NCBI GenBank assembly: GCA_963696875.1 | Contig: CAVOLQ010000004.1 | Location: 310,001 to 374,000 of the forward strand | DNA length: 64,000 bases | Direction of reading: 5' to 3' | Source: Albibacterium sp963696875 | GTDB taxonomy: Bacteria; Bacteroidota; Bacteroidia; Sphingobacteriales; Sphingobacteriaceae | In this document: positions 52,012-61,199 of the stretch, one piece after another | Layout: each line of letters starts with the position of its first letter | Numbering within the stretch: the first letter of the stretch is position 1 | The notes under the pieces: generated by a model | What the model was told of the DNA's origin: nothing | Seen by the model: the letters and a program-made list of their open reading frames with translations, nothing else | The model's database searches: none | Made by a program: the position numbers and the translations under genes

Positions 52012-52311
52012 ATGATTCTTTTTAATATAACCTTACTTTTAGACAATGATATTCATGAAGAACTCAAATCATGGATTTTAAAAGATTTCATCCCAGCTAT
52101 TGCGGAAGACGAAATCTTCAAGTCTCAATCTTTATTAAAAGTACTAAACTCTCCCAATGAAGGAGTTACTTATAGTTTACAATTCATTGCACATCACGAA
52201 GATGCAATAGCTGTTTTCAGGAAAGGACATCTCCTCACTTTGCGTAATAAAGCTCAAAATGAATATGCCAATAAAATCTATCTCCTCGAAAGCCTAATGG
52301 AATTTCAATAA
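52012..52311 (+). CDS. DUF4286 family protein
   Basis: A small 99-residue soluble protein with a ferredoxin-like pattern: ILFNITLLLDNDIHEELKSWI at the start, then a beta strand YSLQFIAHHE. This matches the DUF4286 family of Bacteroidota, for which I know of no assigned function. Dimeric alpha-beta barrel proteins of this size often bind small ligands, but that is only an analogy. It is divergent from the S9 gene and convergent with the DUF983 gene. Confidence 0.75.
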   Translation: MILFNITLLLDNDIHEELKSWILKDFIPAIAEDEIFKSQSLLKVLNSPNEGVTYSLQFIAHHEDAIAVFRKGHLLTLRNKAQNEYANKIYLLESLMEFQ

Positions 52312-52314
52312 TAA

Positions 52315-52341
52315 TATAAATTTGACCTTGTCAAATTTATA
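52315..52341. terminator. Hairpin between convergent DUF4286 and DUF983 genes
   Basis: Perfect 12-bp inverted repeat, TATAAATTTGAC (52315-52326) and GTCAAATTTATA (52330-52341), loop CTT, overlapping the stop codon of the DUF983 gene. AT-rich, without a clear T-run, but placed where a bidirectional terminator is expected. Confidence 0.55.
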
Positions 52342-52732
52342 CATCAAGATCATTTTTATATCTTGGATCGTATTTAATTTTGGGACTGAGGTAGTAAAGC
52401 AATAGTAAACGTGAGTATCGAAAGTTAAGAGGCGCTAAAAATAGCGTTACCGATAAGATAACTAATAAGTAAAGCCAGATATAGTCACTTTTTGAGACTT
52501 GAAATACAAGCCAACCTGTGAGCCCGCCTTCAAGGATTATCATCAGGTAACTGATATACATGGCTGCATAAAAGTACCCCGGCTCTACTTCAAAAAACAA
52601 CCCACAATGAGAACAGACCTCGTTGGTTCTCCGTTTCTTGAAAGCGTAGGCATTTCCTGAAAACACCTTTCCAATTCTACATTTAGGGCATCTACACTCA
52701 ATTAAGGCTCTTATTTTATCAAATTTAGCCAT
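52337..52732 (-). CDS. DUF983 family membrane protein with zinc-ribbon-like cysteines
   Basis: About 131 residues: an N-terminal CRCPKC and, 22 residues later, CSHCG (four Cys, resembling a zinc ribbon), followed by two membrane helices (about residues 58-105). DUF983 genes are often found near cytochrome oxidase genes, and here it is the last gene of such a run, so a role in oxidase biogenesis is plausible but unproven. The frame starts at a TTG (52747); ATG 52732 (MAKFDKIRA) is more natural. Confidence 0.82.
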   Translation of the reverse strand: MAKFDKIRALIECRCPKCRIGKVFSGNAYAFKKRRTNEVCSHCGLFFEVEPGYFYAAMYISYLMIILEGGLTGWLVFQVSKSDYIWLYLLVILSVTLFLAPLNFRYSRLLLLYYLSPKIKYDPRYKNDLDV

Positions 52733-52759
52733 AGCAAATTTGCTCAATAAAAGTATCGC

Positions 52760-53008
52760 TTAAGGCTTCAAAGCAGGCTTTTTACGGTATTTCTTATACC
52801 AAATGATTCCAATTACTAAAACAGCCAAATAAGGCATGAAAAGTAAAAAAAGAATGCCATCATTCAACCCAAAGCCCTGTCTATTTCCATTTTCTGTCGC
52901 AGCCTGCGCAGTCAGCGAGCACATAGCACATTGTGCCTGTACATTCGAAATAAACAAAACACTAATCACTACAACACCAAAAAATACTTTTGAAAGAAAG
53001 TCCTTCAT
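52760..53008 (-). CDS. Small exported membrane protein with a CAMC motif
   Basis: An 82-residue protein with a signal-peptide-like first helix (residues 1-25, ending NVQAQ), then CAMCSLTAQAATENG, a hydrophilic stretch, one more membrane helix (about residues 49-69) and a basic tail. The CxxC directly after the signal cleavage region would face the periplasm and could bind copper or haem or carry a disulfide. I do not recognise a named family. It lies between DUF420 and DUF983 in the oxidase operon, so involvement in oxidase maturation is inferred. Confidence 0.65.
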   Translation of the reverse strand: MKDFLSKVFFGVVVISVLFISNVQAQCAMCSLTAQAATENGNRQGFGLNDGILFLLFMPYLAVLVIGIIWYKKYRKKPALKP

Positions 53009-53047
53009 TATATAAATTTTAAACCTTATTATCAGATAAGTTGGGTA

Positions 53048-53587
53048 TTAAAAAGAATAATAAGGTGATATCATCAAATATACTAAAACTCCACTAATAG
53101 TCACATACAACCAAATAGGAAAAGTCCAACGCACTAATTTACGATGCTTCTCTACTTGCATCTTCATTCCTCTATAAAAACTCATTAAAACCAAGGGCAA
53201 TACTATTGCCGCAAGGATAATATGGGTAATTAAAATAAAGTAATAAACATATCTTATAGAACCCGTTCCTCCAAATTTTGTTTCAACGCCTGCAGAATGA
53301 AAAATCAAATAGGAAATTAAAAACAAGGAAGACAAAACCAATGCAGTAACGTTTAGGACTTTATGAATCCGTACATTTCTCTTCATAATAAAATAAAATG
53401 AAGCAATTAATAGTATAGAACAAGTACCATTAATCATTGCATTAAGCCTAGGTAAAAATTGAACCCAAAGCGGTAAAACCTCATAACTAGGAAAAAGGTT
53501 GACAAGTTTTGCTTGCAAGACTATAATCACCAACAATACGATAATTGAAATCGCCCACACCATTCTAAAAATACCCTTATCACTCAT
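53048..53587 (-). CDS. DUF420 family membrane protein
   Basis: A 179-residue protein with five membrane helices. The DUF420 pattern is visible: LPRLNAMINGTCSILLIASF (about residues 47-66), HKVLNVTALVLSSLFLISY, HSAGVETKFGG and HIILAAIVLPLVLMSF with several conserved His. Members resemble CtaG-like or haem-associated assembly proteins and occur with cytochrome oxidase genes. The role is not proven. Its start overlaps the end of the SCO gene (53587), so it is coupled to it. Confidence 0.85.
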   Translation of the reverse strand: MSDKGIFRMVWAISIIVLLVIIVLQAKLVNLFPSYEVLPLWVQFLPRLNAMINGTCSILLIASFYFIMKRNVRIHKVLNVTALVLSSLFLISYLIFHSAGVETKFGGTGSIRYVYYFILITHIILAAIVLPLVLMSFYRGMKMQVEKHRKLVRWTFPIWLYVTISGVLVYLMISPYYSF

Positions 53588-54294
53588 TAGTATAATTTTT
53601 TATTTCGTATCTCTTCTGTAATCAACAATTTAATCTCATCAATAAGCTGATCAATTTGCTTAGAATCACTTCCATCATAGTAGCTCCGGATGCGTCGTTT
53701 TGAATCCAAAAGCGCTATAGAAGGACTAATTATGAATGCCCCTTGTTTTGTAGTATCCACCAGCGCATCAAGCAAAAAACCTGATTTGGATATTTTTAAC
53801 ACCTGCTGATCTCCACCTGTTAAAAATTGCCAGTGCGTATTTTCTATATCAAACTGTCTAGTATAATTCTTTAAAATCTCAGGGGTATCCGTTGAATCAA
53901 CAGAAATGCTATAAAATTTTATGATCTCATTTTTGGCAAAGATATTGGCTAATCGCCCCATTTCCTTATTTACTTCCAAGCAGAAAGTATCACAACCGGT
54001 GTAAAAGAAATTTACAATTGAAATACTCTCTTCGTCCATAGGAAAGTCGATCGACTTACCATCTTCATTTAATAACGAAAAAGGACTGACCTGATGGTAT
54101 AACGTATCTGGTATTTGTACTCCTCTCTTAGAGTGAAAAGTACCACTCAATTCCTTTGGACCCAAAATTGGTAAAGATTGATACCTATTCTCTGCCTTTT
54201 GCTGGAGGAAATAAAACAATAATCCTGGCATCACCAAAATGATTGCCAGGATTATTATTTTATTATAATTACTACTCCTTTTATTTTCCGCCAT
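53587..54294 (-). CDS. SCO1/SenC family protein
   Basis: Thioredoxin-fold copper chaperone that helps build the CuA centre of cytochrome oxidase subunit II. The 235-residue protein has one N-terminal membrane anchor and the copper-binding CDTFC (CxxxC, about residue 101-105) preceded by IVNFFYTG. The later SISVDSTDTPEILKNY matches the conserved DPxxDTP region, although the usual Pro is Ser. The third copper ligand, a His, is expected about 90 residues after the cysteines; no conserved context for it is clear to me. It lies between cox4 and DUF420. Confidence 0.88.
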   Translation of the reverse strand: MAENKRSSNYNKIIILAIILVMPGLLFYFLQQKAENRYQSLPILGPKELSGTFHSKRGVQIPDTLYHQVSPFSLLNEDGKSIDFPMDEESISIVNFFYTGCDTFCLEVNKEMGRLANIFAKNEIIKFYSISVDSTDTPEILKNYTRQFDIENTHWQFLTGGDQQVLKISKSGFLLDALVDTTKQGAFIISPSIALLDSKRRIRSYYDGSDSKQIDQLIDEIKLLITEEIRNKKLY

Positions 54295-54315
54295 TAAAAT
54301 GATCCATCCTAAAAG

Positions 54316-54669
54316 CTATGTTTTAAAGAGGTGTTCCATTAAATAACCCCCCTCAACAAACATTAAAATTATGAAATAAATTAATAAAAGCATTGCTATT
54401 GATATCAAAATTATGAAACCAGGGGTCTCGAATTTTAAATGCATAAAATAAGCAACGATGTAATACGCTTTTATTAAAGTAAGTACGATATAAACCGAAA
54501 TTACAAAAGGACCTTTAGCTATTATCCCTCCATGTACAAATACTAAAGCAATGATAAATTCAAGAGCAGTTAGTCCCAGTAGATAAAAAAACACCTTCCA
54601 AATTCTCTTTGGTGTCATCCCTTCCTCTTTATGTAAAGCCGCCGTCGCTTGTTGATTTTCTGTAGCCAT
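54316..54669 (-). CDS. Cytochrome c oxidase subunit IV
   Basis: A 117-residue membrane protein with three helices, of the prokaryotic COX4 (CyoD/CtaF-like) family: IWKVFFYLLGLTALEFIIAL, then ILTLIKAYYIVAYFMHLKFE with the conserved HLKFE, and a last helix. It is an accessory stabilising subunit of the oxidase. It lies 18 bases after the subunit III gene and 21 before the SCO gene. Confidence 0.88.
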   Translation of the reverse strand: MATENQQATAALHKEEGMTPKRIWKVFFYLLGLTALEFIIALVFVHGGIIAKGPFVISVYIVLTLIKAYYIVAYFMHLKFETPGFIILISIAMLLLIYFIILMFVEGGYLMEHLFKT

Positions 54670-54687
54670 CTCTTTATTTTTAAAATA

Positions 54688-55377
54688 TTATACTAAATAG
54701 AAGAATGTAAATACGAATACCCATACTAAATCCACAAAGTGCCAGTATAAACCAGCCTTCTCGATCATTAGATAAGTACCTCGCCTTTCGAACACATTAC
54801 AAAGTGTCATAATAAGCACGATTATATTTACCAAGATTCCTATTGTAACGTGGAAACCGTGGAAGCCAGTAATGGCAAAGAATGAACTAGAGAACATAAT
54901 CGCTCCACGTTCTTGAACTCCCCTATAAGAGTCTGGAATATCACCAAACCAGAAACCAGCGTGATGTAAATGCGTCCACTCTAATGCTTGACAACCTAAG
55001 AATGTTAAACCTCCTATAACCGTCCAAATCATCCATTTTACGACCTCTTTTTTAGAATTTCGATGTCCAGCTTCAACCGCTAATACCATGGTGACGGAAC
55101 TCATAATAAGTATAAATGTCATGATTCCGACAAATACCAAAGGCGCTCCACTATCAGTAATAAAGGGTATTGATTGAAAAACAATATCCGGATCTGGCCA
55201 AGTTGCTTGCGCTACACGTTGTGCTCCATAAACAAGTAAAAACCCTGTAAATGTAAAGGAGTCAGAAACCAAGAATAGCCAGATCATGATTTTACCATAC
55301 TCTACTCCATATGGTGATCTTCCGCCGCTCCACTTCCCGGTTTTAATTTCATCTAATTTTGATACAGCTGTGCTCAT
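54688..55377 (-). CDS. Cytochrome c oxidase subunit III
   Basis: A 229-residue subunit III protein with five to six helices. Family marks are FGWLFLVSDSFTF-like start (KIMIWLFLVSDSFTFTGFL, about residues 29-47), QALEWTHLHHAG, FFAITGFHGFHVTIG (about 164-178, with the conserved Gly/His) and YWHFVDLVWVFVFTFFYLV at the end. It is adjacent to a second, shorter subunit III gene, 10 bases away; both belong to the oxidase complex. Confidence 0.92.
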   Translation of the reverse strand: MSTAVSKLDEIKTGKWSGGRSPYGVEYGKIMIWLFLVSDSFTFTGFLLVYGAQRVAQATWPDPDIVFQSIPFITDSGAPLVFVGIMTFILIMSSVTMVLAVEAGHRNSKKEVVKWMIWTVIGGLTFLGCQALEWTHLHHAGFWFGDIPDSYRGVQERGAIMFSSSFFAITGFHGFHVTIGILVNIIVLIMTLCNVFERRGTYLMIEKAGLYWHFVDLVWVFVFTFFYLV

Positions 55378-55387
55378 TTATAAAAAT

Positions 55388-55975
55388 TTATTGGTTCAAA
55401 AGTAAGAAAACATATATATATATCCATAATATATCTAGAAAATGCCAAAATAAAGAAGCAAGTTCCATTCTAAAAATATTTCGCGCCTGTGTTAATTTGC
55501 CCAGTTTATGCAAAAGAACAATCAATAAAACAATAACGCCTGCAATAATATGGGCTAAATGGAACCCAGTAAACACATAAATAAATGATTGAGAGGCATT
55601 ATAATTTACGAAATAAACGCCTTGCTCAATTAAAACATTCCAAGCATGGAATTGGGAAAAGAAAAATCCTACTCCTAAAAGAATAGTAATTGACAAGAAA
55701 AGTTTTTGTTTAATGTAATCGCCGCGTTTTGCAGCTTTAAAAGCCAAATGCATGCTTATGCTGCTGACCACGATTAGAGCCGTACTTAATATAAATGCGT
55801 CTGGTAAGATTACTTTAAGTCCTTTATCAATACCGCTGGCGGTATAAACAATAAACCCACTGCTTAAAGACGCAAAAATCATAAAGGAGGCTATCATAAA
55901 TAACCATAGAGCAAATTTCTTCGCTTTTAATTCAACCGTAGCATCTTTATTATCAATCTCTTCCGTTTTCATCAT
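55388..55975 (-). CDS. Cytochrome c oxidase subunit III, second paralogue
   Basis: A 195-residue heme-copper oxidase subunit III-like protein: hydrophilic N terminus, then five helices with FALWLFMIASFMIFAS, FIYVFTGFHLAHIIAGVIVLL and LFWHFLDILWIYIYVFLLL at the end. The conserved FxGFH and WHFxDxxW motifs are kept. Two consecutive subunit III genes are, from memory, common in Bacteroidota caa3-type operons; they may both be incorporated. Its ATG overlaps the stop of cyoE. Confidence 0.9.
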   Translation of the reverse strand: MMKTEEIDNKDATVELKAKKFALWLFMIASFMIFASLSSGFIVYTASGIDKGLKVILPDAFILSTALIVVSSISMHLAFKAAKRGDYIKQKLFLSITILLGVGFFFSQFHAWNVLIEQGVYFVNYNASQSFIYVFTGFHLAHIIAGVIVLLIVLLHKLGKLTQARNIFRMELASLFWHFLDILWIYIYVFLLLNQ

Positions 55976-56847
55976 TATTTAATAAAATCAAATAGCAGCA
56001 TAAGCTGTATTATTGGTAAATAAATAAAAGATGTAAACATAACTTTCTTTGCCGAAGCAATGTCCATCTTAACATAAAGCAACCAAGCATACCAAGCAAA
56101 CAAGATTCCACCCACCAGAGAAACTGCAGCTAAATAATAGCCTCCGAAACCCATTAAAGTGGGCAATAAAACTACTGGAATAAGTACAACGGCCGATAAA
56201 AATACCATAAATGCACTAAACTTATCCCTTTGGGTACTTGGTAGCAACTTAAAGCCAGCCTTTTTATAATCTTCATCCACCACCCATGCAATAGCCCAAA
56301 AATGAGGGAACTGCCAAACAAATTGAATGGTAAATAAAACAATAGGAATCCAAGAAATAACCGGTTGTTCAAAAGCAGCAAAATATCCAATTAATGGTGG
56401 CAAGGCTCCTGGAAAAGCTCCTACAAAAACAGCTATTGGCCCCACCCGTTTAATAGGGGTATAAACAATAGCGTATAATATGATCGAAAAAACAGATAAG
56501 GCTCCGGTCAACAGGTTTAATTGAAACAACATTATTGTACCAATCAAGCCCATAAAAATACTTAGTACTAAAGCTTGTCCAGTATTCATCCTGCCGGAAG
56601 GTAAAGGACGATCAGCCGTACGAGTCATTAACTTGTCTAAATCTTTTTCAATGATTTCGTTAAAACCATTAGCACATCCTGTAACCAAAAATCCGCCTAA
56701 AGTCAAAATCAACCAGTTGAACCAATTAATGTCTCCTTGAACCTTACTACCAACTAAAAATGCGACAGATGCCGAAAATACCACGGTAAGCGTTAAACGC
56801 AGCTTTACCAACTTCTTAAAATCACTTATAAAACTATTCCTTTTCAC
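55975..56847 (-). CDS. cyoE: Protoheme IX farnesyltransferase (heme O synthase)
   Basis: Adds a farnesyl group to haem B to make haem O. The 290-residue UbiA-family protein has about eight helices and the two Asp motifs: NGFNEIIEKDLDKLMTRTADRPLPSG (cited by position, about residues 61-86, with the NxxxDxxxDxxxxRT core) and the later DEDYKKAG loop. The first codon is GTG, the only good start. It is next to ctaA, and the two produce haem A for the oxidase encoded on the same strand. Confidence 0.94.
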   Translation of the reverse strand: MKRNSFISDFKKLVKLRLTLTVVFSASVAFLVGSKVQGDINWFNWLILTLGGFLVTGCANGFNEIIEKDLDKLMTRTADRPLPSGRMNTGQALVLSIFMGLIGTIMLFQLNLLTGALSVFSIILYAIVYTPIKRVGPIAVFVGAFPGALPPLIGYFAAFEQPVISWIPIVLFTIQFVWQFPHFWAIAWVVDEDYKKAGFKLLPSTQRDKFSAFMVFLSAVVLIPVVLLPTLMGFGGYYLAAVSLVGGILFAWYAWLLYVKMDIASAKKVMFTSFIYLPIIQLMLLFDFIK

Positions 56848-56854
56848 TAAGATA

Positions 56855-57913
56855 TTAGATAATTGCTGGTTTCTTTAATAATAATGTCAAATAATACTGA
56901 GACCCAAAAACTAGAGCACTCAAAATTAAATGTACAGTTTGCATATAAGCCGGCATGCCAAAATAAGTCAACACTAATCCACTAATAATTTGAACAACTA
57001 TCAATATGATAATAGTATTCACCATCTGACTATGTTCACTACTCTTAGAAAATCGCGATCGCACCATAAAGAACAATAAGCCATTCAAAATAATGGTAAC
57101 CAATGCGAGCTCCCTATGCCACAAAAAGCTATCCCCTAGTTTAGCTATCCATGATTCTCTACCCAACCCATTCAAGTTAGCAGATATAATGTCTATGCTC
57201 TCCCTGATATCTGTACCGATGACAACTTGAATTAATGTCAATATCACCATGCCAATTGCTAAAACCCTCATCCATAAAATTCCTGAAGTCCCCGTTAATA
57301 AAACTATTCTTTCAGAATATACTTTGGCATAAAAATAAGTATAGATGCTAATGGCTAAAATAACCAAGGCCAATAACATATGTACGGTTATTACCCAAGG
57401 TGTCAGGTTCGTCGAAACGACAATAGAGCCCATCCATGCTTGAAAAAAAACCAAAAAAAGATTTAAAAGACTAAGGTAAAAAACCCGCTTTTTATTACGT
57501 ATAAAAGAAAAAGACAGAACAAAGCTTGCTAATAAAAATATGCCGAGTACTGCTCCAGTTAGTCGGTTGATATATTCTGTCCAAGTCTTGGCGGCATTAA
57601 ACTCCTCATGTACCAAAATAGACTTATCGTTCCTGATTTTGTAGGCTAGCTCGTCAAAGCCTATCTTTTCAAGAGTATTTGCAAAGCGTTCATTTTTCTT
57701 TTCCCTACCATTAATATAATCCTGCTCATAATCACTGGGCAGTTGAGAAACATCAGTTGGAGGTATTAATCTATTAAAACATTTAGGCCAATCAGGACAA
57801 CCCATTCCCGACCCAGTACTTCTAACAATACCCCCGGCAAGAATCACTAAAAAAATCATTATAATGGTGAGTTTATTCACCATTATAAATCTTTTCTCAG
57901 CAGAACGGTACAT
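56855..57913 (-). CDS. ctaA: Heme A synthase (COX15/CtaA family)
   Basis: Oxidises haem O to haem A in the membrane. The 352-residue protein has eight helices. Conserved features are GGIVRSTGSGMGCPDWPKCF (about residues 21-40, containing the two conserved Cys), EYINRLTGAVLG (with EYxHR-like residues; here EYINR), a HMLLALVIL His, WHRELAL and TVHLILSAL. The first EYxHR His is replaced by Asn (EYINR), which is seen in some COX15 branches, so activity cannot be judged from it. It lies 7 bases before cyoE. Confidence 0.93.
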   Translation of the reverse strand: MYRSAEKRFIMVNKLTIIMIFLVILAGGIVRSTGSGMGCPDWPKCFNRLIPPTDVSQLPSDYEQDYINGREKKNERFANTLEKIGFDELAYKIRNDKSILVHEEFNAAKTWTEYINRLTGAVLGIFLLASFVLSFSFIRNKKRVFYLSLLNLFLVFFQAWMGSIVVSTNLTPWVITVHMLLALVILAISIYTYFYAKVYSERIVLLTGTSGILWMRVLAIGMVILTLIQVVIGTDIRESIDIISANLNGLGRESWIAKLGDSFLWHRELALVTIILNGLLFFMVRSRFSKSSEHSQMVNTIIILIVVQIISGLVLTYFGMPAYMQTVHLILSALVFGSQYYLTLLLKKPAII

Positions 57914-57936
57914 TATATATTGCTTATTTAATCTTT

Positions 57937-59820
57937 TTAATTTTCAACTCTATTTCCCAAGGGATGACTAGCCTCCCATTCACGCTGGATTTGTTCAGCT
58001 TCTACATCTCCATCGAAATCATGTGGCAGGTTTGAGCTCATTGTTTCCGAGTGAGGGACAGTTTGAGGAATGAAATCTTGATCCGCTCCAGGTTTGCTAT
58101 AGTCATACGGCCAACGATAAACTGTTGGTAGTTCGCCCGGCCAATTTCCATGAATACGTTCCACTGGAGTTGTCCACTCAAGTGTATTCGCTCCCCAAGG
58201 ATTTTGAGTAGCTACCTTACCGTGTTTCATTGAGTAAAAGAAGTTCCATAAGAATGCCACCTGCGCTAAACCCGCGATAATTGCTGCCCACGTAATAAAT
58301 ACGTTAACGGTAAGCCATTGTTCCATAAACTCAAAAGAGGTAAAAGCATAGTAACGTCTTGGAACGCCGTCGATTCCCATAAAGTGCATTGGTACGAATA
58401 CAAAGTAGGCACCAATAAAGGTGAGCCAAAAGTGCAGGTACCCAAGACGCGTGTCCATCAATCTTCCGTACATTTTAGGATACCAATGATAAACACCTGC
58501 AATCATACCAAATATAGCAGCTGATCCCATTACTAAATGGAAATGCGCTACAACGAAATAAGTATCATGAACCGAAATATCTAAAGTTGCGTTTCCAACG
58601 AAAATACCTGTGATACCTCCCGAGATAAAGAAGGATACCATTCCGATTGCAAAAACCATTGCTGGCGTGAATCGTATATTACCTCGCCAAAGGGTAGCGA
58701 TATAGTTAAACACTTTTACTGCAGATGGTACTGCAATAATTAACGTTGTAATCATAAATACCCCTCCCAGGAATGGATTCATTCCCGTTACAAACATATG
58801 GTGTCCCCAAACAAGGAAAGAAAGTACTGCAATTCCTAAAAGAGAATAAACCATTGCATGGTATCCAAAAATAGGCTTCCTAGCATTCGTCGCTATTACT
58901 TCTGAAACAATACCAAAAGCAGGCAAGATTACAATATAAACTTCAGGGTGACCAAGGAACCAAAATAAATGCTGGAATAATATAGGACTTCCCCCTTCAT
59001 TTGGAAGAATCTGCCCCTGTACTACTAAGTCGGATAAATAGAAACTAGTACCCATACTTCTATCAAAGAATAGCAATACAACCGCAGAAACCAATACTGG
59101 GAAAGCAAGTAACCCTAAAACAGCGGTGAATAATAAAGCCCAAATTGTTAAAGGCATTTTCCACATATCCATTCCTTTGGTACGCATGTTTAAAATGGTA
59201 CTAATATAGTTGATACCTGCCATTACTTGTGAAGCAATGAAAAACACCATACTCACTAACCATAAAGTCATACCTGTACCCGAACCACTAATTGCTGTCG
59301 GCAAAGCAGATAAAGGAGGATAAACCGTCCAACCCGAAGACGCGGGCCCACTTTGAACAAAAAACGAAGCTAGCATAATGATGCAAGAAGTAAGGAAGAA
59401 CCAATATGAAAGCATATTCACAAAAGGCGCCGCCATATCCCGAGCACCGATCTGCAAAGGAATAAGTAAATTGCTAAAGGTTCCGCTCAGTCCCGCAGTT
59501 AGTACAAAAAACACCATTATTGTTCCATGTATTGTTACTAAAGCAAGAAAGAAATCAGGTTTAATCCTTCCACCTTCAGCCCACTTACCTAAAAAAACCT
59601 CCAAAATTGGAAACTCCTTTTCAGGCCAAGCTAATTGCAAACGAAAAAGAATAGATAAAAATAAAGCAATAAAAGCCATGATAATTCCCGTAACAAGGAA
59701 TTGCTTTGCGATCATCTTATGATCCTGGCTAAAGACGTACTTAGTTATAAAAGTTTCTTTATGATGTGCGTCCTGAGCGTTATTAAATTCTGCCGAAGGC
59801 AGAGTTGATGTAGTTGCCAT
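57937..59820 (-). CDS. ctaD: Cytochrome c oxidase subunit I
   Basis: Catalytic subunit reducing oxygen at the haem a3-CuB centre. The 627-residue protein has about 12 helices with all key residues: WFLGHPEVYIVILPAFG (CuB His and the cross-linked Tyr, about residues 285-301), WGHHMFVTGMNP (CuB His pair, about 338-349), HDTYFVVAHFHLVMG (haem a3 and a ligands, about 423-437). The C-terminal 50 residues are acidic and hydrophilic. It follows ctaC by 17 bases. This is an A-type heme-copper oxidase of the caa3/aa3 branch. Confidence 0.97.
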   Translation of the reverse strand: MATTSTLPSAEFNNAQDAHHKETFITKYVFSQDHKMIAKQFLVTGIIMAFIALFLSILFRLQLAWPEKEFPILEVFLGKWAEGGRIKPDFFLALVTIHGTIMVFFVLTAGLSGTFSNLLIPLQIGARDMAAPFVNMLSYWFFLTSCIIMLASFFVQSGPASSGWTVYPPLSALPTAISGSGTGMTLWLVSMVFFIASQVMAGINYISTILNMRTKGMDMWKMPLTIWALLFTAVLGLLAFPVLVSAVVLLFFDRSMGTSFYLSDLVVQGQILPNEGGSPILFQHLFWFLGHPEVYIVILPAFGIVSEVIATNARKPIFGYHAMVYSLLGIAVLSFLVWGHHMFVTGMNPFLGGVFMITTLIIAVPSAVKVFNYIATLWRGNIRFTPAMVFAIGMVSFFISGGITGIFVGNATLDISVHDTYFVVAHFHLVMGSAAIFGMIAGVYHWYPKMYGRLMDTRLGYLHFWLTFIGAYFVFVPMHFMGIDGVPRRYYAFTSFEFMEQWLTVNVFITWAAIIAGLAQVAFLWNFFYSMKHGKVATQNPWGANTLEWTTPVERIHGNWPGELPTVYRWPYDYSKPGADQDFIPQTVPHSETMSSNLPHDFDGDVEAEQIQREWEASHPLGNRVEN

Positions 59821-59837
59821 ATGTCTTAAAACCTCTT

Positions 59838-61157
59838 TTAATTAGTAATTACTGCCATTTTATCTCCCTCTTCGATATTCTTCTCTTGAGCAGATTGAAA
59901 TTCTTTTCTCATGTCCTCATCAAAGAAATAAGATTGCTGGCTTAACCATTCTTTATATTCTTCTTCACTGACTACCCTAACTGTCTTCTGCATGTTATAA
60001 TGTCCACTACCGCAAATTTTAGAACAAAGTAGAATAAAATTATAGTTAGGATTACCCACTTTCTCCCGCATCTCTTCCGTAGTATATTTTGCTACAATCT
60101 GAAAGAAGGTAGGCATACCGGGAACAGCATTCATTTGTACACGAAATTCAGGGATATAAAACGAGTGTAACACGTCTTTAGAATTAATAGTGAAACGTAC
60201 CTGCTTTCCAACTGGAATAACGATATCGCCAGCCCTCACATCATCTAAAGCAGATTTATCATTATAATCAATCCCTAATCCATTCGTTGGGGTGACCAAT
60301 TTATAATTATGCTTACCTATCTGATTATCACGACCACCATACCTTACCGTCCAAGCAAACTGCTCACCAGTGACCTCAATCTGAATAGCGTTCTTCTGCA
60401 CGTCAACCGGAATATTTGTGATCGTTCTCCAAGTGAAGAAACCGAATAATACCAGAATTGTTAGAACAATTGCTGGAATAATAGTCCAGATTTTCTCTAA
60501 AGTATTGTTATGTGGATAGAAATATGCCTTACGCTTTTCAGAACCTCTATACTGGAAAGCGAATCCGAAAAGTAAAATATGGGTTATCACTAATACTATT
60601 GTCGTTATAATTACCGTAATTATAAACATGACATCTATCGCTGCACCATGTTCAGTCGCAGCTTCCCGGAAACTCTGCGCCCCATGATTAGCATAAGACC
60701 AGTAGATTCCATAAAGAAAAACGAATAATCCTACTAAAAAGAACCACCCTTGAGATTTTCCCCAAATTTCTTGTGATCGATCATAACCTTGCATCTGTCT
60801 AGTTATTCCATAGATATCCATTACCTTTCCAATGATGCCAACAATGAAGCATACTAATAAAAACAGTAATACATAATAGAAAAAGTTCACATAAACTTGA
60901 GTAGAAATTCCTGCCTTTTCTGCCTCCGCTGGAGTTGAACTCACAGTAGCGGGGGCTACTGTAGTTACAGGTTCAGCTTCAACTTTTGTCTCGGCTGCAT
61001 TATCACTTTCTGGTACAGCACTCGTTGCAGTTACCGTAGTATCGGCACCTGCCGAATTCACAGTATCTTGAGCAAATGACACACCATGGAACAATATTGA
61101 AAGTCCCAAGAACAAACCAAATGCTAGTCTAAAATTTAAAAATTGTTTTAATCTCAT
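59838..61157 (-). CDS. ctaC: Cytochrome c oxidase subunit II with extra N-terminal helices
   Basis: Carries the CuA centre that accepts electrons. The CuA ligands are intact: HSFYIPEFRVQMN for the first His and CSKICGSGHYNM (Cys378, Cys382, His386, Met389). The 439-residue protein is longer than usual: a signal peptide (1-30), a Thr/Ala/Glu/Pro-rich segment (about 31-88), two additional helices (about 93-155) and then the normal helical hairpin (about 170-235). No haem c motif (CxxCH) is present. It lies 42 bases after actF and before ctaD. Confidence 0.93.
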   Translation of the reverse strand: MRLKQFLNFRLAFGLFLGLSILFHGVSFAQDTVNSAGADTTVTATSAVPESDNAAETKVEAEPVTTVAPATVSSTPAEAEKAGISTQVYVNFFYYVLLFLLVCFIVGIIGKVMDIYGITRQMQGYDRSQEIWGKSQGWFFLVGLFVFLYGIYWSYANHGAQSFREAATEHGAAIDVMFIITVIITTIVLVITHILLFGFAFQYRGSEKRKAYFYPHNNTLEKIWTIIPAIVLTILVLFGFFTWRTITNIPVDVQKNAIQIEVTGEQFAWTVRYGGRDNQIGKHNYKLVTPTNGLGIDYNDKSALDDVRAGDIVIPVGKQVRFTINSKDVLHSFYIPEFRVQMNAVPGMPTFFQIVAKYTTEEMREKVGNPNYNFILLCSKICGSGHYNMQKTVRVVSEEEYKEWLSQQSYFFDEDMRKEFQSAQEKNIEEGDKMAVITN

Positions 61158-61199
61158 TTTAATAAAAGGGTTAATCTCTTTTTATTACTCTGTTCAAAA

